A stretch of 9,173 nt of DNA. Origin: Candidatus Babeliales bacterium. GTDB taxonomy: Bacteria > Babelota > Babeliae > Babelales > JACPOV01. The stretch is from the NCBI GenBank assembly GCA_020050475.1, contig JAGVKP010000055.1:1-9173 (forward strand). The letters are read 5' to 3'. This document shows positions 1-6,235 of this stretch, in pieces. Numbering within the stretch: the first letter of the stretch is position 1; each line of letters begins with the position of its first letter. A program made the position numbers and the translations under genes. Under the pieces are notes generated by a model. The model was not told the DNA's origin. It worked only from the letters and a program-made list of their open reading frames with translations, and did not search any database.

Positions 1-113
1 AGCATTACTGGGCAGTGATGATCATCAGCTTGGCAGCCAGAGCAGGCGTGATACAAAATTAAAATCAGCACAGTAGCATAACGAAACAATGAATTACATT
101 GATTAACTTGCAT
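1..113 (-). CDS. Partial secreted or lipoprotein-like protein, N-terminus only
   Basis: The start ATG is at 113-111 on the minus strand, and the frame stays open for 37 codons to the left edge, so the 3' part is missing. A good Shine-Dalgarno sequence, AAGGAA (121-126), sits 7 nt before the ATG, the same spacing as for ssb. The translation begins MQVNQCNSLFRYATVLIL, with a hydrophobic core at residues 13-21, then HACSGCQADDHHCPVM. This looks like a signal peptide. Cys24 or Cys27 (CSGC) could be a lipidation site, but neither fits the lipobox well because the -3 residue is not Leu. Cysteines at 24, 27 and 34 with His32-His33 could also bind metal or form disulfides; that is a guess. The family is not recognised. 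It lies beyond the ssb terminator, so it probably has its own promoter. Confidence 0.6.
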   Translation of the reverse strand, partial: MQVNQCNSLFRYATVLILILYHACSGCQADDHHCPVM

Positions 114-149
114 ACGAGATTTCCTTAAAAATAAGTAAAAAAATATGGC

Positions 150-175
150 ACGTATCGCATCAGACGCGCTTACGT
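150..175. repeat. Imperfect inverted repeat upstream of the left-edge gene
   Basis: ACGTA (150-154) pairs with TACGT (171-175) and CGC (156-158) with GCG (166-168), around a 7-nt loop and with a small asymmetric bulge. On the plus strand a TTTTT run follows at 177-181. On the minus strand a run of seven T follows a few bases after the hairpin. It could be a bidirectional terminator-like element or a 5' UTR hairpin of the leftward gene at 1-113. No consensus names it. Confidence 0.3.
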
Positions 176-287
176 ATTTTTGCTAAGACAACAACTGGAG
201 AAGGGTTTGCTGCAGACAAAAAATCATTCAAAATGTAGCAAAGCGGCTCGCAATCGGCAATAGGAGCAACGTGCGTAAAACTAAACA

Positions 288-309
288 AGGGGGCCACTAA
301 GACCCCCCT
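288..309 (-). terminator. Probable intrinsic terminator of ssb
   Basis: AGGGGG (288-293) pairs with CCCCCT (304-309) across a 10-nt loop. The hairpin begins 24 nt after the ssb stop. Read leftward, it is followed by a T-rich but interrupted tract (TTGTTTAGTTTT). It would end the mnmA-pgsA-orf-ssb transcript and insulate the next leftward gene. Confidence 0.6.
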
Positions 310-333
310 CAAGATTTTAAAAGGCGAGCTGCA

Positions 334-876
334 TTAAAATGGAAGATCATCTTGGAACGGCGGCTCATCCTTGAATTCAAGCTCAGGAGCCGCTGCTTTA
401 GTTGTTTTTTTACGTGCACTTTCAGCAGCTGCCGGTTCATAATCAAGACTCATATCTTCCGCTGATGCTTGCATACTGCCACTGCGCGCACGCGATGCAC
501 CACCACTCATTTTTTCAGGTGCGTCAGTTTCAACTGCCCCACCGCCATTACCTAAGAAAACGACACGATCAGCAACAATCGAATATTTACTTCTCTTTTG
601 CCCATCGTTTCCTTCCCAGCTATCGAATTTCAAGCGGCCTTCGATCAAAACTGGTCTTCCTTTTTGCAAGAACTGACGACAGCTTTCTGCTTGCGGACCA
701 AAGACATCGGCGTCAATAAAGCAAACTTCCTGCACCATAGCGCCGGTCTGCTTATTTTTGTATTGGCGATTCGATGCCACGCCAAGCTGACAGACTGGCT
801 GACCAGAAGCAAGTTGTTTAAATTCAGGATCGCGCGTCAAATTACCCATAATAATAATACGATTATAGCCAGCCAC
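334..876 (-). CDS. ssb: Single-stranded DNA-binding protein
   Basis: Binds and protects single-stranded DNA in replication, recombination and repair, and recruits partners through its C-terminal tip. The 180-residue protein has an N-terminal OB-fold (about 1-110): it starts MAGYNRIIIMGNLTRDPE, has the PVCQLGVASNR strand, FIDADVFGPQAE (53-64) and Trp87. A low-complexity Gly/Ala/Ser/Lys linker follows (about 111-168), then an acidic tail ending DDLPF, the conserved tip that contacts SSB partners. Length is normal for the family. The start codon is GTG at 876-874, preceded by GAAAGGA (884-890) with 7-nt spacing; no better start lies nearby. It is the last gene of the leftward cluster, 69 nt after the small secreted protein gene, and a hairpin follows the stop. 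The linker is Lys-containing (RKKTTK) before the acidic tail. Family assignment is firm. Confidence 0.97.
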   Translation of the reverse strand: MAGYNRIIIMGNLTRDPEFKQLASGQPVCQLGVASNRQYKNKQTGAMVQEVCFIDADVFGPQAESCRQFLQKGRPVLIEGRLKFDSWEGNDGQKRSKYSIVADRVVFLGNGGGAVETDAPEKMSGGASRARSGSMQASAEDMSLDYEPAAAESARKKTTKAAAPELEFKDEPPFQDDLPF

Positions 877-906
877 GAGTTAATCCTTTCAGGCAGATAT
901 CTGGAG

Positions 907-936
907 ATACTATGTTAGTTTTATCAAGCTTAGCAA
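907..936 (-). promoter_or_regulatory. Candidate internal promoter for ssb
   Basis: Read leftward, TTGCTA (931-936) is separated by 18 nt from TAGTAT (907-912). Each box matches the sigma-70 consensus at 4 of 6 positions. A start near position 900 would give a leader of about 24 nt before the ssb GTG. It lies in the only sizeable gap of the leftward cluster, which fits extra expression of ssb. Weak by sequence alone. Confidence 0.33.
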
Positions 937-945
937 AAAAAAAGA

Positions 946-1311
946 TTATTTCACCGCACACCACGAACTTATACTCAATTCTTGCTGCAGCAGTGCCATT
1001 GATTGGGCCACCTGCGCTACCTGTTCGTGTATTTTTCGTAGCTGATTGCGGCATGCTTGAAGGTGCGACTTGTCATGCGCCGTAAAAAAACCGGTACTGT
1101 GTACCAATTCATTCATTGAATATATGAGCCGCTTATTGATCGATGCCAAATGCAGTACTGCTTCGTTGCCATGCTCAATTGCCTGAGCCTGCAGGCTCCC
1201 AATTTCATCAAGAACTGTACCAACGCGCTCTTTTGTCGTCTTTTTTGTCTCTGCAGCACCTATAAGTAAAATCAACGCTACGACCGCACACACTTTTTTC
1301 AACTGGTTCAC
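946..1311 (-). CDS. Small exported helical protein of unknown function
   Basis: A 121-residue protein that I do not recognise. It begins MNQLKKVCAVVALILLIGAA, a textbook signal peptide: Lys5-Lys6, a hydrophobic core at 7-19, and a likely cut after Ala20 before ETKKTTK. The mature part is about 100 residues, rich in Leu, Ala, Gln, Glu and His, and predicted mostly helical. Stretches at about 27-66 and 83-112 could form a helical hairpin or coiled coil. Cys87 and Cys118 are the only cysteines in the mature part. I chose the GTG at 1311-1309 rather than the in-frame GTG four codons upstream (1323). It overlaps the pgsA stop as GTGA, GGAG lies 6 nt before it, and it puts the signal peptide at the very N-terminus. 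Translational coupling to pgsA is therefore likely. A periplasmic or cell-envelope role is inferred from the signal and from the lipid-synthesis neighbour only. Confidence 0.7.
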   Translation of the reverse strand: MNQLKKVCAVVALILLIGAAETKKTTKERVGTVLDEIGSLQAQAIEHGNEAVLHLASINKRLIYSMNELVHSTGFFTAHDKSHLQACRNQLRKIHEQVAQVAQSMALLQQELSISSWCAVK

Positions 1312-1865
1312 AAAAATCTCCACCGATATAAAAACTGCGCACTATAAGAATACAAAGCGCCAAGCATAACTGCCGAAACGACATAAACAAGCAGATGTAA
1401 AATGATTCCTGCTCCGGAGGTCGACACAATATGCCATGAAATAATAACTACCAAGATTGATTGCAGTACCATGGCAAGCTTGCCCCAAAAATTTGCTTTG
1501 AGCGAACTACCCGGAAAATGAAGCCAAATATGCGCCGCTCCGACCATGAGCAAAAGCTCTTTGGCAATAAACAGATACCAAAACCAAGCCGGCAATACAA
1601 AAAACTGCCACGTAAACATGGTAAACAAGGTGGCCATAAAAAGCTTATCAGCCAACGGGTCAAGCAACGCACCAAGATATGATTCTTGCGCAAGCCAACG
1701 CGCTACATAGCCATCAAGCAGATCAGAAAAAAGGCCGCACCCGATAAAAAAAATCATCATGCCATAGTTATGCGTAGAGTAGGTATACAGGATCGGAAAA
1801 ATACAGGTAATCCGAAACAGCGTGATGGCGGTTGGCACAACCGGCAGTTTATGACTCCTGTTCAC
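1308..1865 (-). CDS. pgsA: CDP-diacylglycerol--glycerol-3-phosphate 3-phosphatidyltransferase
   Basis: Makes phosphatidylglycerol phosphate from CDP-diacylglycerol and glycerol-3-phosphate, the committed step to phosphatidylglycerol and cardiolipin, in the cytoplasmic membrane. The 185-residue protein carries the full CDP-alcohol phosphatidyltransferase motif: Asp48, Asp51-Gly52, Ala55-Arg56, Gly65, Asp69, Asp73 with the expected spacing. The N-terminus VVPTAITLFRI matches the family's usual NxLTLxRI opening. Several hydrophobic segments (about 20-45, 75-115, 130-147, 154-175) fit a polytopic membrane protein. The start is GTG at 1865-1863, overlapping the mnmA stop as GTGA, with AAAGGAG (1871-1877) 5 nt before it inside the end of mnmA. 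The stop overlaps the next gene in the same way. A related CDP-alcohol transferase with another acceptor cannot be excluded from the motif alone, but size and N-terminus favour PgsA. Confidence 0.92.
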   Translation of the reverse strand: MNRSHKLPVVPTAITLFRITCIFPILYTYSTHNYGMMIFFIGCGLFSDLLDGYVARWLAQESYLGALLDPLADKLFMATLFTMFTWQFFVLPAWFWYLFIAKELLLMVGAAHIWLHFPGSSLKANFWGKLAMVLQSILVVIISWHIVSTSGAGIILHLLVYVVSAVMLGALYSYSAQFLYRWRFL

Positions 1866-2932
1866 ACCTGCTCCTTTGATCTGATAATCGTTCCGCCCCC
1901 TAGGCAGACGGAACCATCGTAAAAAACAGCAAACTGCCCAGCGGCAATCCCCTGATCTTGGCCCTGCAATTTTAGCGCAAGCAGATCATTTTCATGATGA
2001 ATAATCTCGGTATCATAGCGCTGCGCGCCGTGACGCAATTTTACCTGAAGCTTTTTTAAAGTCGGCGTATGTCCCGCAATCCAATGCAGATTGCCAACGG
2101 TAACCGTATCGCGTACTTTTTCAGGATCATGATACGAGCGCGAAATGAAAACTATGTTACGCTCCGGTGATTTATCTGCGACATACCACGGCCCACCAGC
2201 CAATCTTATACCCTGACGCTGGCCAATCGTATAAAACCAAAACCCGTTATGCGTGCCGACTTTTTTTCCCGTTTCAATTTCAATTAAATCACCCTTTTGC
2301 TCGCCCAAATGATGGCGCAAAAATGCCGCAAAATCAAGCGTTCCTAAAAAGCAGATTCCTTGGCTATCCTTACGCGCTTTGGTCGGCAGGTCATACTGCA
2401 CAGCCAGTTCGCGCACCTCCGGTTTGGTCAGATGACCGATGGGAAAAAGCGCTCGCTGGAGTTGGTACTGAGTCAGATGAGAAAGAAAATAGGTCTGATC
2501 TTTCACCAGATCAGGCGCCATCAAAAGGCGCGCCTTGCCATCGTGAAGATCAACCTGCGCATAATGCCCGGTCGCTACTTTTTCATATGAATGATCGATT
2601 TTATCAAAAAAAGCACCAAATTTGATGCGCTGATTGCATAAAATATCCGGGTTGGGGGTATTGCCAATGCGCACCTGCCCAATGGTATATGAGACCACCT
2701 GGTCCCAATACTCTTTCTGAAGCGAAACTACTTCAAGCGGCACGTTCAGTTGCTCGCAGACACTTTGGACAAATGAAAGATCCTCCTGCCACGGGCAGTT
2801 GCCCAAATAGGCAAGCTCATCTTCTAGCCAGATTTTCAGGTAAAAGGCGGTCAGCTCATGCCCCTGGTCTTTTAAAAGACGCAACGCAAGCGAGCTATCG
2901 ACCCCACCCGAAACAAGTACCGCAATCTTCAC
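1862..2932 (-). CDS. mnmA: tRNA-specific 2-thiouridylase MnmA
   Basis: Adenylates and thiolates U34 of tRNA-Lys(UUU), Glu and Gln, giving s2U for accurate codon reading. Visible in 356 residues: the PP-loop SGGVDSS (8-14); NPDILCNQRIKFG (94-106) with catalytic Cys99; ATGHYA (120-125); VKDQTYFLSHL (143-153); and DSQGICFLG (189-197) with the second catalytic Cys194. A C-terminal beta-barrel substrate domain runs from about 270 to 356. Length is typical. The start is GTG at 2932-2930 with AGGA (2941-2944) 8 nt upstream. It is the first gene of the leftward cluster and overlaps pgsA by 4 nt. The segment CPWQEDL (46-52) and GFWFYTIGQRQG (230-241) resemble, from memory, plant plastid-type MnmA more than E. 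coli MnmA. The tRNA-Lys encoded here has a CTT anticodon and so is not itself a U34 substrate. Confidence 0.96.
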   Translation of the reverse strand: MKIAVLVSGGVDSSLALRLLKDQGHELTAFYLKIWLEDELAYLGNCPWQEDLSFVQSVCEQLNVPLEVVSLQKEYWDQVVSYTIGQVRIGNTPNPDILCNQRIKFGAFFDKIDHSYEKVATGHYAQVDLHDGKARLLMAPDLVKDQTYFLSHLTQYQLQRALFPIGHLTKPEVRELAVQYDLPTKARKDSQGICFLGTLDFAAFLRHHLGEQKGDLIEIETGKKVGTHNGFWFYTIGQRQGIRLAGGPWYVADKSPERNIVFISRSYHDPEKVRDTVTVGNLHWIAGHTPTLKKLQVKLRHGAQRYDTEIIHHENDLLALKLQGQDQGIAAGQFAVFYDGSVCLGGGTIIRSKEQV

Positions 2933-3051
2933 TGTATGATTCCTACACCATAAGAGCTGCTATAATCTCATAGTATAAATTATTCAGTTAATTTGTGCAG
3001 TCCCCCGGCCTCAAGAAAAAGTCCTGATTATTCGCTTGGCTAACGCGCCTC

Positions 3052-3079
3052 GTGACAATTTTTCGGTAGCATTTATACT
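3052..3079 (+). promoter_or_regulatory. Promoter of argS
   Basis: GTGACA (3052-3057) and TATACT (3074-3079), separated by 16 nt, each match the sigma-70 consensus at 5 of 6 positions. Transcription would begin near 3086, about 33 nt before the argS ATG. That leader is too short for a T-box or a large riboswitch. Confidence 0.65.
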
Positions 3080-3082
3080 ACC
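3065..3082. repeat. GGTAG-N8-CTACC dyad over the argS -10
   Basis: GGTAG (3065-3069) and CTACC (3078-3082) form a perfect 5-bp inverted repeat with an 8-nt centre that contains the -10 box. The layout would suit an operator, or a short hairpin on a readthrough transcript. It is a single copy, and no regulator is identifiable. Confidence 0.35.
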
Positions 3083-3098
3083 AATCAATAATAGTCAA
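3072..3098 (-). promoter_or_regulatory. Candidate leftward promoter for mnmA overlapping the argS promoter
   Basis: Read leftward, TTGACT (3093-3098) is followed after 15 nt by TATAAA (3072-3077). The spacer is shorter than ideal. The -10 shares bases with the rightward -10 of argS, so the two polymerases could not be bound together. It would give a leader of about 130 nt ahead of mnmA. Another T/A-rich stretch nearer mnmA contains TATACT but has no good -35. Confidence 0.35.
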
Positions 3099-3118
3099 TT
3101 TTTGCCTGGATACTCGCT

Positions 3119-4774
3119 ATGAACCTCCTACTTCACCTTAAAGAAGCATTTCATGAAACGATCGCAAAACTTTTCAATAGTGATCAAGCACGACTCTCAA
3201 ACCATCTTTTTCTTTTAAACGTTGATGATCAAAAACAGGATTTTGGGGATTTAAGTAGCAATGCCGCACTGATTTTGGCCAAAGAGCTTAAAATGCAGCC
3301 ACGCGCCGTTGCTGCGCAGCTCCAATCAGCATTTACCCATCCGTATATTCTCAAAACGGAGATCGCCGGCCCGGGATTTATTAACCTATGGCTCACCAAA
3401 GAAGCATACGTCCTGTTGGCCGAAACACTTTTTAACGAAAATGAACAGTTTTTCAAGCTGGAAGAGTCGGCACCGCGCCATTCGTATAATATTGAATTTG
3501 TCAGCGCTAACCCGACCGGGCCACTTCATCTTGGCCATGGCCGAGGCGGGATTATCGGGGATGTTTTAGGTAACGTACTTAGTTTTATGGGCCATAAAGT
3601 CACCAAAGAGTTTTATATCAATGATGCAGGCAACCAAATTCAAAAACTTGGCGCCTCATTTAAGGCACGCTGCCTGCAAGAGCTGGGTACTGCGGCAGAA
3701 CTTCCTGAAGATGGCTACCAAGGTGACTACCTGAAAGAACTGGCAACGACCTGCATCAAAACACACGGCGGTGCAAAACTACTTGAGCAGCCGGATCAAT
3801 TTTTTGAGCAGTATGCCAAAGATATGCTGCTGCAAAAAATTAAAGACACGCTCAACTCATACGGCATTATGTTTGATGTCTGGTTTTCGGAAAAAACGCT
3901 TCATGAAAACGGTGCAATTACTGCCAGCCTGGCAAAATTAGCACAACGCAACGCTACGTACGAAAAAGATGGTGCGCTCTGGTTTAAATCAACCGAATAT
4001 GGTGATGATAAAGATCGCGTGGTCCGTAAAGCAACTGGCGAACTTACCTACGCAGCTGCCGATATTGCCTATCTTGAAAACAAAATCGCCCGCGGCTTTG
4101 ATCAGCTGATCATGGTCCTTGGCCAAGATCATCATAGCTACAAACAGCGCCTTGCCGGTATCCTGCAAGCACTCGGCTACCAGCCGACGCTCCTTGAAGT
4201 AATACTTTATCAGTTGGTGAGCTTGAAAGAGGGTGGGCAAGCGTTGCGCATGTCCAAGCGCAAAGGAAGAATCATTACGCTTGAAGATGTGATTGAAACA
4301 GTAGGCAAAGATGTCGCGCGCTTTTTTTATCTCAATCGCAAAGCAGATGCGCATCTTGATTTTGATATTGAGCTCGCACTCAAAAAAAATGATGAAAATC
4401 CGGTCTATTATATTCAGTACGCCTACGTGCGAACCGGCAGCATTCTAGAAAAAAGTAAGGCGCTTGAAGGATACGCGGCTATTGATGCACATGACGCGGA
4501 GTTTCTGGGCACTGCTGAATATCTTCTCCTGAAAAAAATTATGTCGCTCAAGGCAATTTTGGAATCGATAAGCAGCACGCACCAAACACACCCCCTTACT
4601 TATTATGTCTTGGAACTTGCGCAGCTTTTTCATAGATATTATGCTGAAAATCGCGTCATCAATCCGGAAAATCACCGTCAGTCGCGCGCGCGCCTTGCGC
4701 TCATCACCATCCTGCGCAATACGTTTGGCATCTGCCTGGAGCTTCTTGGCGTTTCAGCTCCCGAGAAGATGTAG
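3119..4774 (+). CDS. argS: Arginyl-tRNA synthetase (class I)
   Basis: Charges tRNA-Arg with arginine in the cytoplasm. The 551-residue protein has the ArgRS-specific N-terminal domain (about 1-90, with DFGDLSSNAALILAKEL and AGPGFINLWL), which binds the tRNA elbow. The class I catalytic core follows: FVSANPTGPLHLGHGRG (127-143), with HLGH 137-140 as the HIGH motif, and ALRMSKRKG (375-383) as the KMSKS-type loop. An anticodon-binding DALR domain runs from about 427 (NPVYYIQYAYVRTGSI) to the typical ending LLGVSAPEKM. Length is normal, and no domain is missing. The ATG has only a weak upstream GGA about 8 nt away. It is transcribed rightward from its own promoter and is the first gene of the rightward series. 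tsf begins 85 nt later. Confidence 0.97.
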   Translation: MNLLLHLKEAFHETIAKLFNSDQARLSNHLFLLNVDDQKQDFGDLSSNAALILAKELKMQPRAVAAQLQSAFTHPYILKTEIAGPGFINLWLTKEAYVLLAETLFNENEQFFKLEESAPRHSYNIEFVSANPTGPLHLGHGRGGIIGDVLGNVLSFMGHKVTKEFYINDAGNQIQKLGASFKARCLQELGTAAELPEDGYQGDYLKELATTCIKTHGGAKLLEQPDQFFEQYAKDMLLQKIKDTLNSYGIMFDVWFSEKTLHENGAITASLAKLAQRNATYEKDGALWFKSTEYGDDKDRVVRKATGELTYAAADIAYLENKIARGFDQLIMVLGQDHHSYKQRLAGILQALGYQPTLLEVILYQLVSLKEGGQALRMSKRKGRIITLEDVIETVGKDVARFFYLNRKADAHLDFDIELALKKNDENPVYYIQYAYVRTGSILEKSKALEGYAAIDAHDAEFLGTAEYLLLKKIMSLKAILESISSTHQTHPLTYYVLELAQLFHRYYAENRVINPENHRQSRARLALITILRNTFGICLELLGVSAPEKM

Positions 4775-4797
4775 ATGGTGGGACCAAATTGCTAATT

Positions 4798-4828
4798 TTG
4801 ACCGTTCTGGCACACTGGAAGGTAAAGT
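4798..4828 (+). promoter_or_regulatory. Weak candidate promoter for tsf
   Basis: TTGACC (4798-4803) matches the -35 consensus at 5 of 6. The best -10, TAAAGT (4823-4828), lies 19 nt on, which is longer than ideal. It falls in the argS-tsf gap, where no terminator is visible, so tsf may also be read from the argS promoter. Confidence 0.3.
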
Positions 4829-4849
4829 ATTCGTTTCACTTGTGTAGAC

Positions 4850-4859
4850 AGGAGCTCCT
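4850..4859 (+). promoter_or_regulatory. Ribosome binding site of tsf within a perfect palindrome
   Basis: AGGAG (4850-4854) is a strong Shine-Dalgarno sequence 5 nt before the ATG. The next five bases, CTCCT, are its exact reverse complement, so AGGAGCTCCT is a 10-bp palindrome touching the start codon. A hairpin cannot form from it alone because there is no loop. Confidence 0.75.
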
Positions 4860-5456
4860 ATGGCAAAAGTAAGTTTAGAACTGATCCAACAACTTCGCGA
4901 ACGCACTGGCGTTGGCATGCTTGATTGCAAAAAAGCGCTTGAAGAAACGAACGGTGATATTGAAAAAGCAATCGAACTTTTACGCAAAAAAGGCGCTGCC
5001 GTTGCCGCTAAACGTGGCGGAAATGTTACCGCTGAAGGCTTAGTGCATGCCTACATTCATCCGGGTGCACGCGTCGGCGTTATGATCGAAATTAACTGCG
5101 AGACCGATTTTGTCGCTCGTACAGATGATTTAAAAAAAGCAGCAAATGATATCTGCATGCACATAGCTGCCATGAAGCCGCTTTATTTGGTCCCCGAAGA
5201 GGTTGACGCTAAATTCTTGGAGCATGAAAAAAGTATCTTTAAGCAGCAGCTTCTTGATTCTGGAAAACCGGAAAAAATTGTAAGCCAGATTGTTGAAGGC
5301 AAAATACAAAAATTGTATTCAGAGATCTGTCTTTTAAAGCAACCGTTTGTGAAAAATGATCAGCTCACAATCGATGATCTTTTAAAAGAGCTTATGGGCA
5401 AAATTGGCGAAAATATTAAAATTAAACGTTTTGCTCGTTTTGAAATCGGCTCATAA
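4860..5456 (+). CDS. tsf: Translation elongation factor Ts, short form
   Basis: Guanine-nucleotide exchange factor that regenerates EF-Tu-GTP from EF-Tu-GDP. The N-terminal UBA-like helical domain (1-52) carries VSLELIQQLRERTGVGMLDCKKAL and the A-E-LRKKG helix. The core domain has INCETDFVAR (78-87), whose TDFVAR contacts EF-Tu. At 198 residues it is close to the short Thermus type and lacks much of the second half of the 283-residue E. coli protein; this is a natural size class, not a truncation. The start ATG has AGGAG 5 nt upstream. The gene ends in tandem stops (TAA TAA, 5454-5459). pyrH starts within about 8-20 nt, so the two are surely co-transcribed. The usual upstream partner rpsB is not here; argS precedes it instead. 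Confidence 0.96.
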   Translation: MAKVSLELIQQLRERTGVGMLDCKKALEETNGDIEKAIELLRKKGAAVAAKRGGNVTAEGLVHAYIHPGARVGVMIEINCETDFVARTDDLKKAANDICMHIAAMKPLYLVPEEVDAKFLEHEKSIFKQQLLDSGKPEKIVSQIVEGKIQKLYSEICLLKQPFVKNDQLTIDDLLKELMGKIGENIKIKRFARFEIGS

Positions 5457-5464
5457 TAAAAAGA

Positions 5465-6235
5465 GTGGCGGGCAGCATGCGTTCCACGATTTTACTCAAA
5501 GTAACCGGCGAAATTTTTACTGATGCGGCGACCAGTATGCCAACCAGCGTACTGGCCCGCTCATTAGCGCGTCAAATAAAAAAGCTCGCCGACACGCATC
5601 ATTTTGGTATTGTCATCGGTGGTGGCAATTTCTTTCGCGGGTCGCGACATGGCACTGCTCTGGGGCTGAATGCCTCGGTCGGCCATCAAATTGGCATGCT
5701 TGCCACGATGATGAATGGCCTCACGCTCAAAGATCTTTTTGAGCAGGAAGGGCTACCGTGCACCCTTTTTTGCGCAGTCCCCTCAGCGCAGGTTGGCACG
5801 GCAATTAGCCACCAGACAATTACCGAGGCGCGCGCAGCCGGGCATTATATGATCTTTACCGGCGGAACCGGTAATCCATTTTTTACTACTGATACCACGG
5901 CCGTACTGCGCGGCCTGCAAATTCAAGCAGATGAAATATGGAAAGGCACCCTGGTTGACGGTATTTTTTCAGCTGATCCTAAAAAAGATCCGTATGCCGC
6001 CTATATTCCGCACATTTCGTATGAAAAAGCGCTCTTTGACAATCTTGGCATTCTTGATGCAACTGCAATTACTCTAGCGCGAGAGCACGCACTACCGATA
6101 CGCGTTTTTAACATTTTCAAAGAAAATGCTCTTTTAAACGCGGCTCTTGCGGCAGATTTTGGTAGCAGAATATGCCCCTTAACGAATAACGATAACGTAT
6201 CTCAAAAAGGATATTACCATGGCAGAGCCATTTAA
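5465..6235 (+). CDS. pyrH: UMP kinase (amino-acid kinase family)
   Basis: Phosphorylates UMP to UDP with ATP, feeding RNA, DNA and envelope sugar nucleotides; bacterial PyrH is a hexamer and is UTP/GTP regulated. Visible: LLKVTGE (10-16, where the family usually has LKLSGE), IGGGNFFRG (51-59), MNGLTLKD (83-90), FTGGTGNPFFTTDT (131-144), VDGIFSADPKKDP (164-176) and IRVFN (212-216). The start is uncertain. GTG at 5465 gives 256 residues but has no clear ribosome binding site. ATG at 5477 gives 252 residues with only a weak GGCGGG upstream. The C-terminal tail after RICPLT (234-240) is about 15 residues longer than usual and overlaps the start of frr by 17 nt, which suggests coupled translation. 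Identity is firm; only the ends are in doubt. Confidence 0.95.
   Translation: MAGSMRSTILLKVTGEIFTDAATSMPTSVLARSLARQIKKLADTHHFGIVIGGGNFFRGSRHGTALGLNASVGHQIGMLATMMNGLTLKDLFEQEGLPCTLFCAVPSAQVGTAISHQTITEARAAGHYMIFTGGTGNPFFTTDTTAVLRGLQIQADEIWKGTLVDGIFSADPKKDPYAAYIPHISYEKALFDNLGILDATAITLAREHALPIRVFNIFKENALLNAALAADFGSRICPLTNNDNVSQKGYYHGRAI

Noticed and set aside
402..918. Plus-strand open frames opposite ssb
   Set aside because: Shadow frames with His/Phe/Arg-rich translations and no family resemblance; ssb is certain on the other strand.
935..943. Run of nine A after the small secreted protein gene, considered as an intrinsic terminator or slippage site
   Set aside because: It is outside coding sequence, and no G/C stem precedes the T run in the leftward reading, so neither role is supported.
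2167..2625. 152-codon plus-strand frame opposite mnmA
   Set aside because: Antisense to a gene with strong catalytic motifs; no ribosome binding site or recognisable domain.
2933..3118. T-box or other amino-acid riboswitch ahead of argS
   Set aside because: The predicted leader is only about 33 nt, and no T-box sequence or antiterminator structure is visible.
4382..4391. A-rich run in argS as a programmed frameshift site
   Set aside because: The protein continues in frame through conserved DALR-domain residues to a normal C-terminus.
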